From Trichosphaerium sp. ATCC 40318 (taxonomy: Eukaryota > Discosea > Flabellinia > Trichosidae): a stretch of 64,000 nucleotides of DNA. A model generated the notes under the pieces. It did no database searches. It saw only the letters and a program-made list of their open reading frames with translations, and had not been told where the DNA came from. Made by a program: the position numbers and the translations under genes. This document shows positions 49,730 to 61,600 of this stretch, piece by piece. The stretch spans positions 434,001 through 498,000 of the forward strand of contig JALMLS010000064.1 in NCBI GenBank assembly GCA_038496445.1. The letters are read 5' to 3'. Within the stretch, counting starts at the first letter, position 1. Each line of letters begins with the position of its first letter.

Positions 49730-50103
49730 CTATCCGCGACATCCTTCATTATCCCGAGCGATTTTACGGCGTTTGATCTGAGCCCACTCGTATAGTGCAG
49801 AAACTGGATTTGGTTGCGTAATAAATATAGAAGCTATCTCCCTAATGAGTTTTCGCCTGTTTACATCGTTTTCAGCATGGTACGCTTTAAATATTTCTGG
49901 GACGCTTTTTTGAAACTAAAACAATAAGAAATAGTATAACAGAGTAATATGCTCACCCATGACATCTTCAAAGCATCCGATGAATCATGATTAACGGTTA
50001 TTTTTGTAAAATGAGTGTTAACTCGCTTTAAAGCGTTAAATTCACAGCTACCGCCCTCCGACGAAATTACTTGTATTAATTCTAACGGTAGTAAAGAGGT
50101 CAT
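49730..50103 (-). CDS. Unrecognised protein of about 110 residues
   Basis: Two exons. The first starts MTSLLPLELIQVISSEGGSC at 50103 and continues NALKRVNTHFTKITVNHDSS. The LP-x-E-L start is weakly F-box-like. After an intron starting GTGAGCATA it reads FQKSVPEIFKAYHAENDVNR and RKLIREIASIFITQPNPVSA, LYEWAQIKRRKIARDN, with TAG at 49730-49732. No signal or membrane segment. Its start overlaps the end of another minus frame (50100-50324), so both could be exons of one gene, though I found no in-frame splice. Confidence 0.45.
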
Positions 50104-50324
50104 GAATATTTAGACTTTGACTCGGCAATACTAACCGTTAACTTGTCGTCATTGTCACTTAGCCAATAAATGCTTAACGCTATAGTATGCAACACTAGCT
50201 CATTCTGTTGGTGAAAATTATCCGTTTTAAAGTGTTCGTATTTAGAGCGTAAAGACACGTGCCAAAAAAGTGAACATTCCAAAAAAGACTTAGTAATTTT
50301 GACAGTAGTAAAACAACTTGACAC
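50100..50324 (-). CDS. Possible small protein or 5' exon
   Basis: 74 codons from MSSCFTTVKITKSFLECSLF to KLTVSIAESKSKYS. It overlaps the next minus frame by an ATGA (stop/start) and lies 12 bp from the divergent M28 peptidase start. Composition is not strongly coding-like. It could be an upstream exon of the 49730-50103 gene. Confidence 0.25.
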   Translation of the reverse strand: MSSCFTTVKITKSFLECSLFWHVSLRSKYEHFKTDNFHQQNELVLHTIALSIYWLSDNDDKLTVSIAESKSKYS

Positions 50325-50335
50325 TCATAACCACC

Positions 50336-52251
50336 ATGCGCACTTTGCTTCTTTTGGCTGTTTTATGCTACACCGCCTTTGGTACTGTATCATACAACCG
50401 TAATTAAGAGTATAACTGCCTCTAGCTGCCAAAACATTGACGGTATTTCCTTGTAGTCAAAGAGAATGCACTACACTTGCTTCTTCACTTGCCAACACTG
50501 GCATAGACGTTCGTAGCTTTACATCATTGGGAGTATTTGCCATTCAAGATGACGAAACGTCATTACGCTCTGGAAGTATCCACGTAAGCCCATATTGTCC
50601 TCATCTTGATCATTACGCGGTTTGGCAACGAGAATTCGCTTGGGAAAATGATGAAGCATTTACAACCGAACTAAACACTTTACAAAAGGTACTGTCAAGT
50701 TTTTACTATTATTGGCCAATTTGGTCACGTGCAAGTTTGGTTATATACTAACTGATACCACAAGATATTTCACATGACATATGTCCCAGTTGTTGGTGAG
50801 ATGTACATACTTCGATCTAATGAAACCATGAATGTCTTTAACTTTATTGGACGCAACACAGTTGCAATGAAGCTTTTGGAGGTGACCACCAAATTAGGGT
50901 TTTTAATATTAACTTTTATTTAACAATTAGCACTCTTACGTGGCTGCACCTGAACGATACACAGAAGAAATCAAAGCAAAAAACCCAGCCATTGAGAAAA
51001 TATTGAGTGCAGTTGATCCAGGCACGTGACTATGAAGTTATTTAAACCACAAAACTACCTACTTTTTTGACTTCTATTTTATTTTCAAATCAAGACAATA
51101 ACCGATTTTTGTGACATTTCTGTTCATAGCCGAAATGAAGAAACAACTCGAATACTTAACAAGTGAATCCATTTTCACACGCAACAGCTACTCTCAAGGG
51201 TATCTACCACATACTTCTTAATAACAGAGATACTAACTATTGAGAACAGCGCTATTGCAGCATCAAAATACATTCGTGAAACCTACGAATCATACGGATT
51301 TAAAGCAACTCTTGAATCCTTCAGAACAGAAATGTCTGATAACGTTGTTGCTATACTTCAGGGAAATAGTCTACAAAGAGAAGTTGTTGTTTTAGGTGCT
51401 CACTATGACGCTAGAGGCACGTGACATGAAACGACTTTTGGCTTAATATATTATTCCTATAGGTACTCTGCTCACGTCTCCAACTCAAAGAGCACCTGGA
51501 GCAAATGACGACGGTTCGGGTACAGCTGTATTGCTTGAATTTGCACGTCTCATCAAAAGTCTAAATATAAAATTCAAGTACGTATTTCAAGCTAAAAAAG
51601 TTGAAGTTCATTTTCTTATAATCCACCTTTAGGCGTACTATCCATATTGTTGCTTTTTCAGGAGAAGAACAGGGCCTCCTTGGAAGCAGAGCATACGCCA
51701 ATAAACTTGCTTCACTAAGAGTAAACGTGCACGCTATGTTACAGAGTAAGTTCTTAATGCAATGTCAATAAGTATGTTAACTATATTTAGCTGATATGGT
51801 TGCATACCGAAGACCAGGCGAGGTTACACAACTAGCATTCCCTTCGACAATCACCACACCTTGGGTACAAAAGGTACTTACAAACCAAACATAAAGATAT
51901 CATTTTCGCGTTTCCTCAGTAGTTTTATGTTTAGGTGTGCGAAGAAGCTGCTCGTCTCTATGTACCGTCTATAACTGTGGGTATCACCCCCGTATGTTGT
52001 TCTGACCATCAGTCATTTATCGAAGCTGGATTCCCTGCAACACAATTATTCGAGAGGTATGTCAAAAAAATACAAGCTCACGTGTTCATTTGTATTAACT
52101 CTGATGGTATAGAAATGGACCAATTGCTGACCCTCAGTACCACAAGAGTGAAGACATTGTTGATCGTTTGGGTTACGATATCGAAGGTGAGCTATACCAG
52201 AGCACAAAAGCTCTTATTGCATCAGCATGTGAGCTTGCAGAAGTTGAATAA
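50336..52251 (+). CDS. Secreted M28-family metallo-aminopeptidase, copy A
   Basis: M28 enzymes use two zinc ions to remove N-terminal residues from peptides. The start MRTLLLLAVLCYTAF is a signal peptide, split by an intron beginning GTACTGTATC. The mature part begins AKTLTVFPCSQRECTTLASS. The zinc-site motifs are in order: VVVLGAHYDARG (His, Asp), APGANDDGSGTAVLLEFAR (Asp), VAFSGEEQGLLGSRAYA (Glu-Glu), DMVAYRRPGEVTQLAF (Asp) and CCSDHQSFIEAGFPATQL (His). The end reads NGPIADPQYHKSEDIVDRLG, then YDIEGELYQSTKALIASACE, LAEVE, with TAA at 52249-52251. About ten short introns. A near-identical copy follows 2,891 bp downstream. Likely an extracellular or digestive-vacuole peptidase; leucine specificity is inferred from the family. 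Confidence 0.88.
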
Positions 52252-53226
52252 AATAAGGCTCAGCCTTCTTCATCAAAATCGTAACTTTACAAAAAGGATG
52301 TGCCACGCTCGGTCGTTCTTGGTCAAGAATTGCAATTCGTACCCTTCTCAGGGTTTTAGTTGCAACTTAAAATAGTTTCACTACGAATTTCAGACGTAAG
52401 TCGCGTTAAAAACGTAGGTGTGAACCGGCACATTGATCTATACCTTAAATAGGGAAAAAAAACCTGTTCGTTGCAAACGATTTCGTCTTTTTGAGAAAAA
52501 AAAACGAGTTTCAGCAAATTCCAAGTTATGCAACTCTACAACGAGGATCCAAAGTGTCTGTATATACCCAATGAATAGCGTGAGGTGATTTATATGCGAT
52601 TTTATGCATTTTTTGTTCGCCCACTATTAATTTTTTGGCAGATTTGAACACTTTAAAAGCTTGAAGCTATATTTAGTAAACAGAAAGGTGCTCAGTAGTA
52701 GTGGTTCATCGTAATTAAAAAACATAATACAATCATACATAAGTATAACTTGCAAGAACGCCAGACCTCTCTGCTGAGAGGTCGCCCCACCACACTACGC
52801 TATCACCTTTTTGCAAAAAATCAAAATGTTGTTTATATATTGTGTATTACCTTAGCTTTCATACCTCGTCCTTGGGACGTTGTAGAGCCACGCGATACAG
52901 CATTTAAACTGTTGATGAAAGGTCAAAGGATGCAAGTCTATTTTCTAAATTGTTATATTGTTCAACGGAGTAATTGGAACTTCTGACCCAAACGTCAACT
53001 GTTGGTTTCTCCGTGAAAGCTGCCTCTGACCTTTAATATAAAACAATCAATTTGCAACCATCTTTAACCATTAGACGCCTAACAAAGCTGACATACACGT
53101 GCCTATGCTAAATTTTATATCGTGACATCACGTGCTTAAGGCGGACGAAAAGTGAAGAGAAAAGTAAGTTAAGTGCTATCTTGTCAACAGCTTTCACCTC
53201 TAACTGTACTAAACATAAGCCAAACT
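52252..53226. other. Spacer between duplicated peptidase genes
   Basis: 975 bp without a convincing gene. A plus frame at 52750-52986 contains a coding-like fragment (RPWDVVEPRDTAFKLLMKGQ) that might be a relic or a lone exon. CACGTG sites occur near 53097 and 53130, within 150 bp of copy B's ATG. Confidence 0.4.
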
Positions 53227-55146
53227 ATGCGTACTTTACTTCTTTTGGCTGTTTTATGCTACACCGCCTTTGGTACTGTCTCATACAACCGTAATTAAGA
53301 TTATAACTGCATCTAGCTGCCAAAACATTGACGGTATTTCCTTGTAGTCAAAGAGAATGCACTACACTTGCTTCTTCACTTGCCAACACTGGCATAGACG
53401 TTCGTAGCTTTACCTCATTGGGTGTATTTGCCATTCAAGATGACGAAACGTCATTACGCTCTGGAAGTGTCCACGTAAGCCCATATTGTCCTCATCTTGA
53501 TCATTACGCGGTTTGGCAACGAGAATTCGCTTGGGAAAATGATGAAGCATTTACAACCGAACTAAACACTTTACAAAAGGTACTGTCAAGTTTTTACTAT
53601 TATTTACAAGTGTCATACAAGTTTAATTACATTACTAACTGATACCACAAGATATTCCACATGACATATGTCCCAGTTGTTGGTGAGATGTACATACTTC
53701 GATCTAATGAGACGATGAACGTCTTTAACTTTATTGGACGCAACACCGTTGCAGTGAAGCTTTTGGAGGTGACCACCAAATCGGGGTTTTAATCTTCCTG
53801 ATTTTTGTTAGCATCCTTACGTGCCTGCACCTGAACGATACACAGAAGAAATCAAAGCAAAAAATCCAGCCATTGAGAAAATATTGAGTGCAGTTGATCC
53901 AGGCACGTGACTTAGTAACTAAGCGAAACGCTCTATTTTTTTTTGTTGACTTTCCTGTTTATAGCTGAAATGAAGAAACAACTTGATTACTTGACAAGTG
54001 AATCCATTTTCACACGCAACAGCTACTCTCAAGGGTATCTACCACATACTTCTTAATAACAGAGATACTAACCATTGAGAATAGTGCTATTGCAGCATCA
54101 AAATACCTCCGTGAAACATACGAATCATACGGATTTACAGCAACTCTTGAATCCTTCAGAACAGATATGTCTGATAACGTCGTTGCCATACTTCAAGGAA
54201 GTGAATTGCCAAATGAAGTTGTTGTTTTAGGAGCTCACTATGACTCTAGAGGTACATTACAGACAGAGCAATTCTTTCCTTGTCTAAAGCTGTTCTTCTC
54301 GTGCAGGTCCTTCAAGAAACTCACCAACTCAGAGAGCACCTGGCGCTAATGACGATGGATCAGGTACAGCTCTTTTACTCGAATTTGCTCGCTTGGTCAA
54401 AAGTCTGGACATCAAATTCAGGTACGCTGTTACTTGTTCGCGTTTTTCATCTTGATGAACGCCTTTCATTCTCGATTGCAATTTTAAGCAGAACATGGGA
54501 GTTCACGTGTTCTTATACTCATTCTTAGGCGTACTATCCATATCGTTTCTTTCGGAGGAGAAGAACAAGGTCTCATTGGAAGCAGAGCATACGCTAACAA
54601 ACTTGCTTCGCAAAACGTGAATGTATATGCTATGTTACAAAGTAAGTTAGCCAATACATATTTATGTTGTGGCGTATGCTAATAAAACATCAAGGCGACA
54701 TGGTCGCATATCGAAGACCAGGCGAGGTTACACAACTAGCATTCCCTTCGACAATCACCACACCTTGGGTACAACGGGTACTTACAAACCAAATATTTAA
54801 ATTTTCATGAACATCATTTTTTATGTTTAGGTGTGCGAAGATACTACTCGTCTCTATGTACCAGCTATAACTGTTGGTATCACTCCTGCATGTTGTTCTG
54901 ACCATCAGTCATTTATCGAAGCTGGATTCCCTGCAACACAATTATTCGAGAGGTATGTCAAAAATACAAACTCACGTGTTCATTTGTATTAACTCTGGAT
55001 GGTATAGAAATGGACCAATTGCTGACCCTCAGTACCACAAGAGTGAAGACATTGTTGATCGTTTGGGTTACGATATCGAAGGAGAGCTATACCAAATTAC
55101 AAAAGCTCTTATTGCATCAGCATGTGAACTCTCTGAAGTTGTTTAA
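53227..55146 (+). CDS. Secreted M28-family metallo-aminopeptidase, copy B
   Basis: Same architecture as copy A, with signal peptide MRTLLLLAVLCYTAF and an intron beginning GTACTGTCTC. Metal-site motifs are intact: VVVLGAHYDSRG, APGANDDGSGTALLLEFAR, VSFGGEEQGLIGSRAYANKL, DMVAYRRPGEVTQLAF and CCSDHQSFIEAGFPATQL. Differences lie mainly outside these, for example QGSELPNEVVV in place of QGNSLQREVVV, and an end LSEVV in place of LAEVE. Stop TAA is at 55144-55146. All introns keep GT..AG, so both copies look functional and probably differ in regulation or fine specificity. Confidence 0.88.
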
Positions 55147-55520
55147 ATAAAATAAGCTACAAGCCTTATTCATTACGAATAAAACATAAACATATTTGAT
55201 ACTGTACAATGCTGAGCTAGTGGTATCAATTGAACTGCGCCTTTGAGTATGTTACAAAGAAAACAATCGTCATTCTGTACCACTTAGAGCTCAACAAAAA
55301 CAATACAATTAGAGTAAAGAAAAAAACAAGAACAAATGCTTCAATCTGCCAAAATTTTATTTACCTCAACCACACTGAGCGACAGCCGACTTTTTTTTCT
55401 TTTGGACGATTCTAATGTTGGGTTTTTTTTTTTACACAAGAGATGGGGAGATAAAAAAATGTCTTTGGGTTTGCACATGTACAAAAACGTAAGGTAAACG
55501 GCCTTTTATAAAAAAAACCC
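55147..55520. other. Intergenic region, convergent genes
   Basis: 374 bp of AT-rich 3' flank with poly-T runs. Nothing recognised. Confidence 0.45.
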
Positions 55521-57131
55521 TCACATTGGTATAGAGGTATCTAGTCCTGCGAAGGCATCACCACCAATAGCTTGGTGGGCAGGAGGAGCAGCTGGTGTTG
55601 GTGCTGGCGTCGGTGTTGGGGTTGGCGCAGGATTAGAGCTCTCTACTGCTGGAGGAGCGCTCTGTTGCTCTGTGACCTGTGGTGTAGGTACAGGTGCAGG
55701 TGCCTGTTCCTGAGGCGTTGGCACTGGCTCTGGAGCTGGAGTAGGTGCTGCTTGTTCTTGAGGTGTTGGCACTGGCTCTGGAGCAGGTGCTGCTTGTTCC
55801 TGAGGTGCTGCCTGTTCCTGAGGCGTTGGCGCTGGTGTAGGCGCTGGAGCTGGTGCCTGCTCCTGAGGTGCTGCCTGTTCCTGAGGTGTTGGCACTGGTG
55901 TAGGTGCAGGTGCCTGTTCTTGAGCAGGCGGAGCTTGCACTTGAGGTGTAGGCGTTGGTTCTGGTGTAGGTGTAGGCTCAGGTTGTGTTGGTGTTTCGTT
56001 TAACGCTTCACTTGCATCAGGCATGGGTACATCAGCTGTTGTTGTCTGTTCTGGAGCAGGTTGTGGTACTTGTTGTTGTTGTGCTGCTGGTTCAACTTTT
56101 GGTTGTAGATCCGCAGCTGGATTGGTTTGAGTAGGTGCGTTTTGTTGAGGTGCCTGCTGTTGCTGTGGTGGTTGTTGTTGCTGTTGAGCGCCTGTGTTAA
56201 ACGCTGGAGGTTGTTGGCTTTCTTGCTTTATTGTAGAATCAATTTGCATTTGTTGTTGTTGTTGCCCTACAACAGTTTCTTTAATACACTTTACACATCA
56301 AGTATAAACAAAGATTTTTGGTTTCATCAAGTTGAGTAAATAAAAAGAGGGGAAATAATAAAACTCACCTTCCGGTTTTACTTCTGTACGTTGCCTCTTT
56401 ACTTCGATTTCAGCAGGAGCTGGATCTTCCATTTTTCGCTTTTGTCCAACTGTTGGTTGATTTTGTGCATAGTTACCAGTCATAGCGCTCCCAGGTGTAT
56501 GGCTGCCCAAGTTTGAAACTTGCATTGAAGCTTCAGCCAAGCCGCCCAAAGACGTAGCAGCAGCCGTTGCTTGTGGAGCAGCAGCTTCCGCATTCTTAGC
56601 TTTGATCGCGTGCCATTCGTGCTCGTAGAGCCATCTGCGAAACAACGTTTAGGCGCCTATCCAACCAATGCGCCGCTGTATACATACCTGTCTGTATTGC
56701 CGTCTTTGTTACAGTGATCAGCTTCGTATAGAGGGACTTCTTCTATGTCTCCTGTATCAAATTGAACGCTAGAGGGTATTAGATTCGCGAATCGTCTGTA
56801 GTTTCGTCTGTTGACGTACCTGAATTTTGTACTGACGCGATCGTAGCCAATAACTTTACCAGGGAAGTAATCACCACAATCTTGGTACCACAAGGCAAGC
56901 CTCTTACCTACGGCATCATCTGGATGTCCTATTGACTATGAGATGACGCTGGAGATTAGAACGGTTTAACGTACGCGGAGCGAGTTGTAATTGAACAGTT
57001 TGGTGGCAATGAGGACACTTCGACCATACAGTAAGTTCCCTACGTAAAATGAGCCCAAGAAAAAAACCGCGGGTTAAGTGGCGCACTTGTTTGATTTGTT
57101 TGTGTTCTCCACTCCGAAGAGTTTCTGACAT
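55521..57131 (-). CDS. Tudor-like domain protein with long Pro/Gln/Thr-rich tail, probably nuclear
   Basis: It starts MSETLRSGEHKQIKQVRHLT at 57131. After an intron: SIGHPDDAVGKRLALWYQDC, then GDYFPGKVIGYDRVSTKFR, and across another intron VQFDTGDIEEVPLYEADHCN. This is the G-x-R-L-x-x-W...YY-x-G-x-V...V-x-F-D-x-G-D-x-E pattern of Tudor-like barrels that bind modified histones. Next come RWLYEHEWHAIKAKNAEAAA and a basic stretch KRKMEDPAPAEIEVKRQR that could be a nuclear signal. The last exon (56249-55521) is a repetitive PTPQEQAPAPxPxP region ending AGLDTSIPM. Low-complexity activation-type tails suggest a chromatin or transcription role, which is inference. No named orthologue. Confidence 0.7.
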
Positions 57132-57979
57132 TCACGAACACCGCATTTGATGAATATTATACGGTTGCAACCCGGTGGGGAGCTATTTCGATTGTTAGAC
57201 ATGTTACAGACCTAATCTTCAATTGGGGCGCTAGTAGTTGTAAGTGTTAAACATGAAAAGGATTTGACAAGTAGCAACAAAAAAAGAAGGAATAAAGCAT
57301 CGAATAAGAATGAAAAGCCATTATATAATCATGTGGGTGCATGTTAAGAGCTCTGGCGTTTCAGCATAGCCGTTAAAGAGAAATGCCGTCATTTTTAAGC
57401 TGAGAGTGCATGTGAGGCTCCTGCCATGTGGCCAGAAGCACGTTGCTTGATGAGCAGTTTGTGCGTTTAAAGCGTTTCTTTGTTGCTCCTGGCCACTCAG
57501 CGTATTTACAACCCAAAAATATAATAGTACAATGCATTTGAAATGATATTGGAGCCAAGAAAACAAGCAAACAACACATCGGCAGTGTTAGGTTTCAAAT
57601 CAAACATACGTACATTGTTCATATAATTACAAAAACACCAACCTTAGAGCTGTAGTTTGCCGCGAGGAAAACGAGATGAACTTTAAGTTGATATTTTTTT
57701 CGCTTTAAGTTAGTCACCACACGAGACATACAGTCCATTTTGCAAGTGCGCTTTCCTAAATAGCGTAGCACACAAACGCTGCTAAGCATTCAGCACAACA
57801 TAGAACGTTATTGGTGCGTGCACTTTATGAATTTAACAATAAGAGTAAAGTTTGCCCCTAAAAATGATCTTTTTCGCTTTTTAGCTTATGAACGCAACAA
57901 TATTGTTGAACGTCGGTCAACTACAGTAATTTAATTTCTAAAGTCTGAATAGCGTGTACACAATCGCCAGGGCTAACTC
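57132..57979. other. Intergenic region between divergent genes
   Basis: 848 bp between the Tudor-like gene and the RGS gene. Minus frames at 57321-57579 lack splice or family support. The base composition is less AT-biased than other spacers, so an undetected RNA gene or small exons cannot be excluded, but I see no tRNA box. Confidence 0.4.
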
Positions 57980-60279
57980 ATGGCGGAACCACAACCAAAG
58001 CCGCGCCGTCAGAAGTCGAAGGAGCGAAAACGTACTAAACGCCTTCCGGAAGAGCGAAATGGAAAAACAAACGACGATGCAGCTAGTCCCATCGCAAAAG
58101 TAAAAAGAGGCAGAAGTGGCTCTAAAATAAAATTAAATGGGTCAAGCAAGGATAATAAGAAGGAAACCGTGTCCGGCGAAGCTAGTTCTACAGTTAAGAC
58201 CTCGTCTAAAACACAGACAACACCGAACAGCAATAACCAAGAATTACCTTCAGAGCCAAATTTAGAGATGAGTGGTTTTAAAGAGAAAACTGCAGGCCCT
58301 GTACAAATAGCTTTGGAACTGGAGGACATTGGTAAGCTACAAAAAAAAATTTTTGACCAACCGTATTAATTACGACCCTACTTATTCACCACTTGTAGTG
58401 CAACAAAAATCTCTCCTGTTACTCTTCAGAGATTACCTACACGAAATATACAGTGGCGAGAATCTCGCCTTTTGGTTAGAAGCAGGTACGAAATGCTTAA
58501 AAAACCATCACTACTTGCCACTCAAAGACCGAAATGTCCATGCATTTACTCGTTTGTCTTTTGATAACAAACTATTTGACCAAATTTGCCATGCTTATCA
58601 AACTCTTTTTACGTACTACCTCTACTTGTTCTACAAAGTCGTCAAAACCAGTGATTCGATTGTAAAAAATGTATTTTTATTCCAATCGTATTAATTCACA
58701 TCTGTTGAATTTCTGAATATCCTATCCTTAGAGTTATACAAGAACTTGCCCCTAAAGAAACGCCCTTTACGCGCTAGAGAAATATTTCGAACATTTCTTG
58801 ACTCTGAGAATAGCAAGAGCAGATTGGTTAATGTGGACAATAAAGACGTTGTAGAGGTGCGTTTTAGCGTGTTTTTCTTTTTTTTTTGAAAAGAAAAAAA
58901 AAAACCTTCACACGGCACGTGTGGATTTTCTGTTTTCTGATAGTAGTACTTTAGGCTATAAAAACAAATCTTGATACTGGTGATGAAGGACTATTCACGC
59001 TAGCTCAAAACAGAATATGGGGTTTACTAAAACTTGAGAGTTATCCGCGCTTCTTACGTAATTGTGAGCCGTTCCACTTCTATGTCAAGTGTAATGCTGT
59101 TCCTAAACTGGTACGCCTTTTCATTATCTCCAAAAAAGTATTTGTTTTACTGATTGTGGATTTTCTAAAGACGAAGGAGAGACGTGATGAGTTGAAGCGC
59201 AGTAACACCGTTACTAACATTAACGAATTTTTGAAAAAGTTAAAGGAGAATAAAAGAAAGGGTATTGTACGTATTGCTTCTTCTTTAGCGGAGGATTCTT
59301 ATTTGGGGTTTTTATTATTTTTTGATTTTTTATTTATTTTGTTTACTTTGCTTTATTTCGAGCCTAAAAGGTTTTATAGGTATTCAAGCCAGCTGCTATA
59401 GTAGAAGCGCCAAAGGAGAAGTCCGAAGAGTGCGTGTTAACTAATATGTTGCGAGGTTTGCTAAATTGTTTTATTTTAGAGATGAAGAAAATCTGTATGA
59501 TCAACCTGATGTTGAGGAAATTTTAGACGATAGGGAGCTATTACTTGCGTTTCGCGAGTTTTTATACACAACTTACGCTAACGAAAATTTGGCGTTTTGG
59601 CTAGAAGCCGGTACGTTCTTGTTTATACTTTTAGTAGCTCTACTTACTTATTAAACCGATGTTTTAGAACTTTATCGACAAATTAAAAGCAAGAAAGAGC
59701 TAAAAAGCAGGTGTAAAGAAATTTACGATAAGTTTTGTAAACCGGAGAGTCTACAAGCAATTAACCTTGATTGGTCTACCCAAAATGTGCGTTACTCTCA
59801 CTATCCCCTTTTTTTTAAAATTTTAATGATTTTCGTTTTTCTTTCTTCTTTTTGGTTTAGAGAAACGGAATCCTTACTCTTGTTACTAGCGCTTGGCTAG
59901 CGATGTCAAGACGTTCAGTTCTAAGACATTTGAAGTCGCGCAACAGGAGATTTGGAAAGTATTAAAGAACGAATGGTTCCCTGAGTTCTGTCTATCACAG
60001 CATTTTAAAGATCTCGAATGTACGTACAACAGTCACTCCACGTTGATGACCTTTTACTCACGTTATATTACGTAACTCCCACCATGTGGTGAAAACGGGA
60101 GTAAAAAACACCGACGTTGGATTTTTTGTTTGCTTCCAAGGTTTGTATTAACGCTTAGCATAGCTGGAGATTTAGAGTTTAAAGAAACTAAACCCACCGC
60201 GGACCCTGAGAGGAGAAATACTGTATTTTACTATGACGAACTACTTGCCTTGCGTACGGAGCAAGGTCTTGCCAATTAG
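57980..60279 (+). CDS. Protein with two RGS domains
   Basis: RGS domains speed GTP hydrolysis by G-protein alpha subunits. The start MAEPQPKPRRQKSKERKRTK leads a basic, disordered region of about 115 residues. RGS 1 begins VQQKSLLLLFRDYLHEIYSG and ENLAFWLEA, continues LRAREIFRTFLDSENSKSRL, VEAIKTNLDTGDEGLFTLAQ and NRIWGLLKLESYPRFLRN. RGS 2 begins ILDDRELLLAFREFLYTTYA and NENLAFWLEA, then RCKEIYDKFCKPESLQAINL and VKTFSSKTFEVAQQEIWKVL, KNEWFPEFCLSQHFKDLE. Both keep the E-N-x-x-F-W core. The last exon joins at an AC/G split codon (donor GTACAACAGT) and ends TEQGLAN, TAG 60277-60279. Double RGS proteins without other domains are uncommon; this one may be cytosolic. Confidence 0.82.
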
Positions 60280-60529
60280 TGCACTTTTGCTGCCTGTAAA
60301 TTAAAAGTGTAATTTAGCAATACTTTTACTTTACTGTTTATTGTTCTTGTTTGGAAAACTATGGAGGCATGAATCATGTAGGGGATATGTGATTTGGTTG
60401 TCAGTCAGGCGTTGGCCGTTGGCCGTTTTTAAGTTCTCCAGTTTTTTTTGGTCCACCACATTCGAGCCGTCTTTTTTTAGTTGAATTCAAAGTAGTTCTA
60501 GCCTTGGTGTTCACGGCACGCTTGGCGTA
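60280..60529. other. Intergenic region
   Basis: 250 bp between two plus-strand genes, containing the GPx promoter. A TTGGCCG direct repeat sits near 60414-60425. Nothing else is recognised. Confidence 0.4.
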
Positions 60530-61589
60530 ATGCGTGGTAACAGAAACACGCGAGGACGCGGACCGTCCTCTGCGCGAATGATAATGATAGCATTCGGTGT
60601 AATGTTCATCTTTATGATTGGTTTCATTACACTATCAGCGCCGGGAGAAACTACTGTTCAAACAATTGAACCAGTTAAACAAACGTTACAAAAAGTAAAA
60701 CGCTCAGATGAAGGGAAAATTGATCCAATCACTAAGACTGATAATAACGTGGCTGTAGATGGTTTTTACTCGCTTTCGGCCTTAGATATTGACGGAAAGC
60801 TTGTAAAGTTTAGTGACTTCAAAGATAAGGTATTGGTAGCCATTTGTGCCAATTAATAACGTGTTTAGGTGGTACTCGTAGTAAACGTGGCATCTTTCTG
60901 AGGTATACGCCAGTTTCGAAACGTCACTAGCTTACTTTACGCTTGTAGGTTACACTGATTCCAATTATAAACAGCTGGTTGAATTCGATAAGGAATATCG
61001 TTCAAAAGGCTTAGTAATATTGGGATTCCCTTGTAATCAATTCGGAGAGCAAGGTACATTTATCGGCAGTAAAAACCGTTTCAAAAAGACAAAAATGCGT
61101 TAACGTGACTCTAATTTTGGCATTAGAACCTGGCTCGAGACAAGAAATAAAAGACTTTGTTGCAAAATACGACGTCCAATTCACTCTTTTTGATAAGGTA
61201 CGCGAAACACATGAATGGTCAGAAAATGTTAGGAGGGTTTTTGATACAAGTTCAAAAAAAAATGCCGAAAAAATGCATTTTTGACACTCTTGTTATAGAT
61301 TGATGTTAACGGAGACGATACACACGAAGTTTGGACTTTCTTAAAGAACACCCTACACTTTAATAAAGTAGAATGGAACTTTGAAAAGGTTAAAACAGTT
61401 TTTTCTTCAGGAGTGCTTATTTTTTTCTAGTATCTTATTGACAGGTCTGGCATTCCTTTCAGACGCTATGTATCAGCCATAGAACCAAAAGAATTTGAGG
61501 TACAATCGTTTAATTAACCAAAATTTTTTGCACTTCAAATGTCTCATTTTTTGTTTTTTGTACAGGGCGATATTAAGCGTCTTCTTTAA
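60530..61589 (+). CDS. Selenocysteine glutathione peroxidase, membrane-anchored
   Basis: Glutathione peroxidases reduce hydrogen or lipid peroxides. The start [20 protein letters not shown] leads one membrane helix ([19 protein letters not shown]), so it is a type II anchored protein. The GPx fold begins [20 protein letters not shown]. The next exon (60869-60902) reads [10 protein letters not shown], then in-frame TGA at 60899-60901, then [13 protein letters not shown] after an intron starting at 60903. TGA sits exactly at the catalytic selenocysteine of GPx (NVASxUGYT). Later motifs are intact: [14 protein letters not shown] (catalytic Gln), [20 protein letters not shown] (catalytic Trp and Asn). 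Stop TAA is at 61587-61589. The short loop region fits the monomeric GPX4-like class. A SECIS follows in the 3' UTR. Confidence 0.93.
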
Positions 61590-61600
61590 ATGCTACCCCA

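Larger units (their letters stand above)
50336..55146 (+). repeat. Direct tandem duplication of the M28 peptidase gene
   Basis: The two genes start at 50336 and 53227 and share long near-identical exon blocks, for example 50436-50690 against 53327-53581. Intron bodies and the sequence just upstream of each ATG differ much more. Exon order and splice phases are the same. Confidence 0.92.

Noticed and set aside
55572-56003. Trp/Arg/Cys-rich frame on the plus strand
   Set aside because: It is the antisense reading of the Pro/Gln-rich repeat exon.
57321-57579. Minus-strand frame between the Tudor-like and RGS genes
   Set aside because: No domain, no supported splice sites and two competing overlapping frames.
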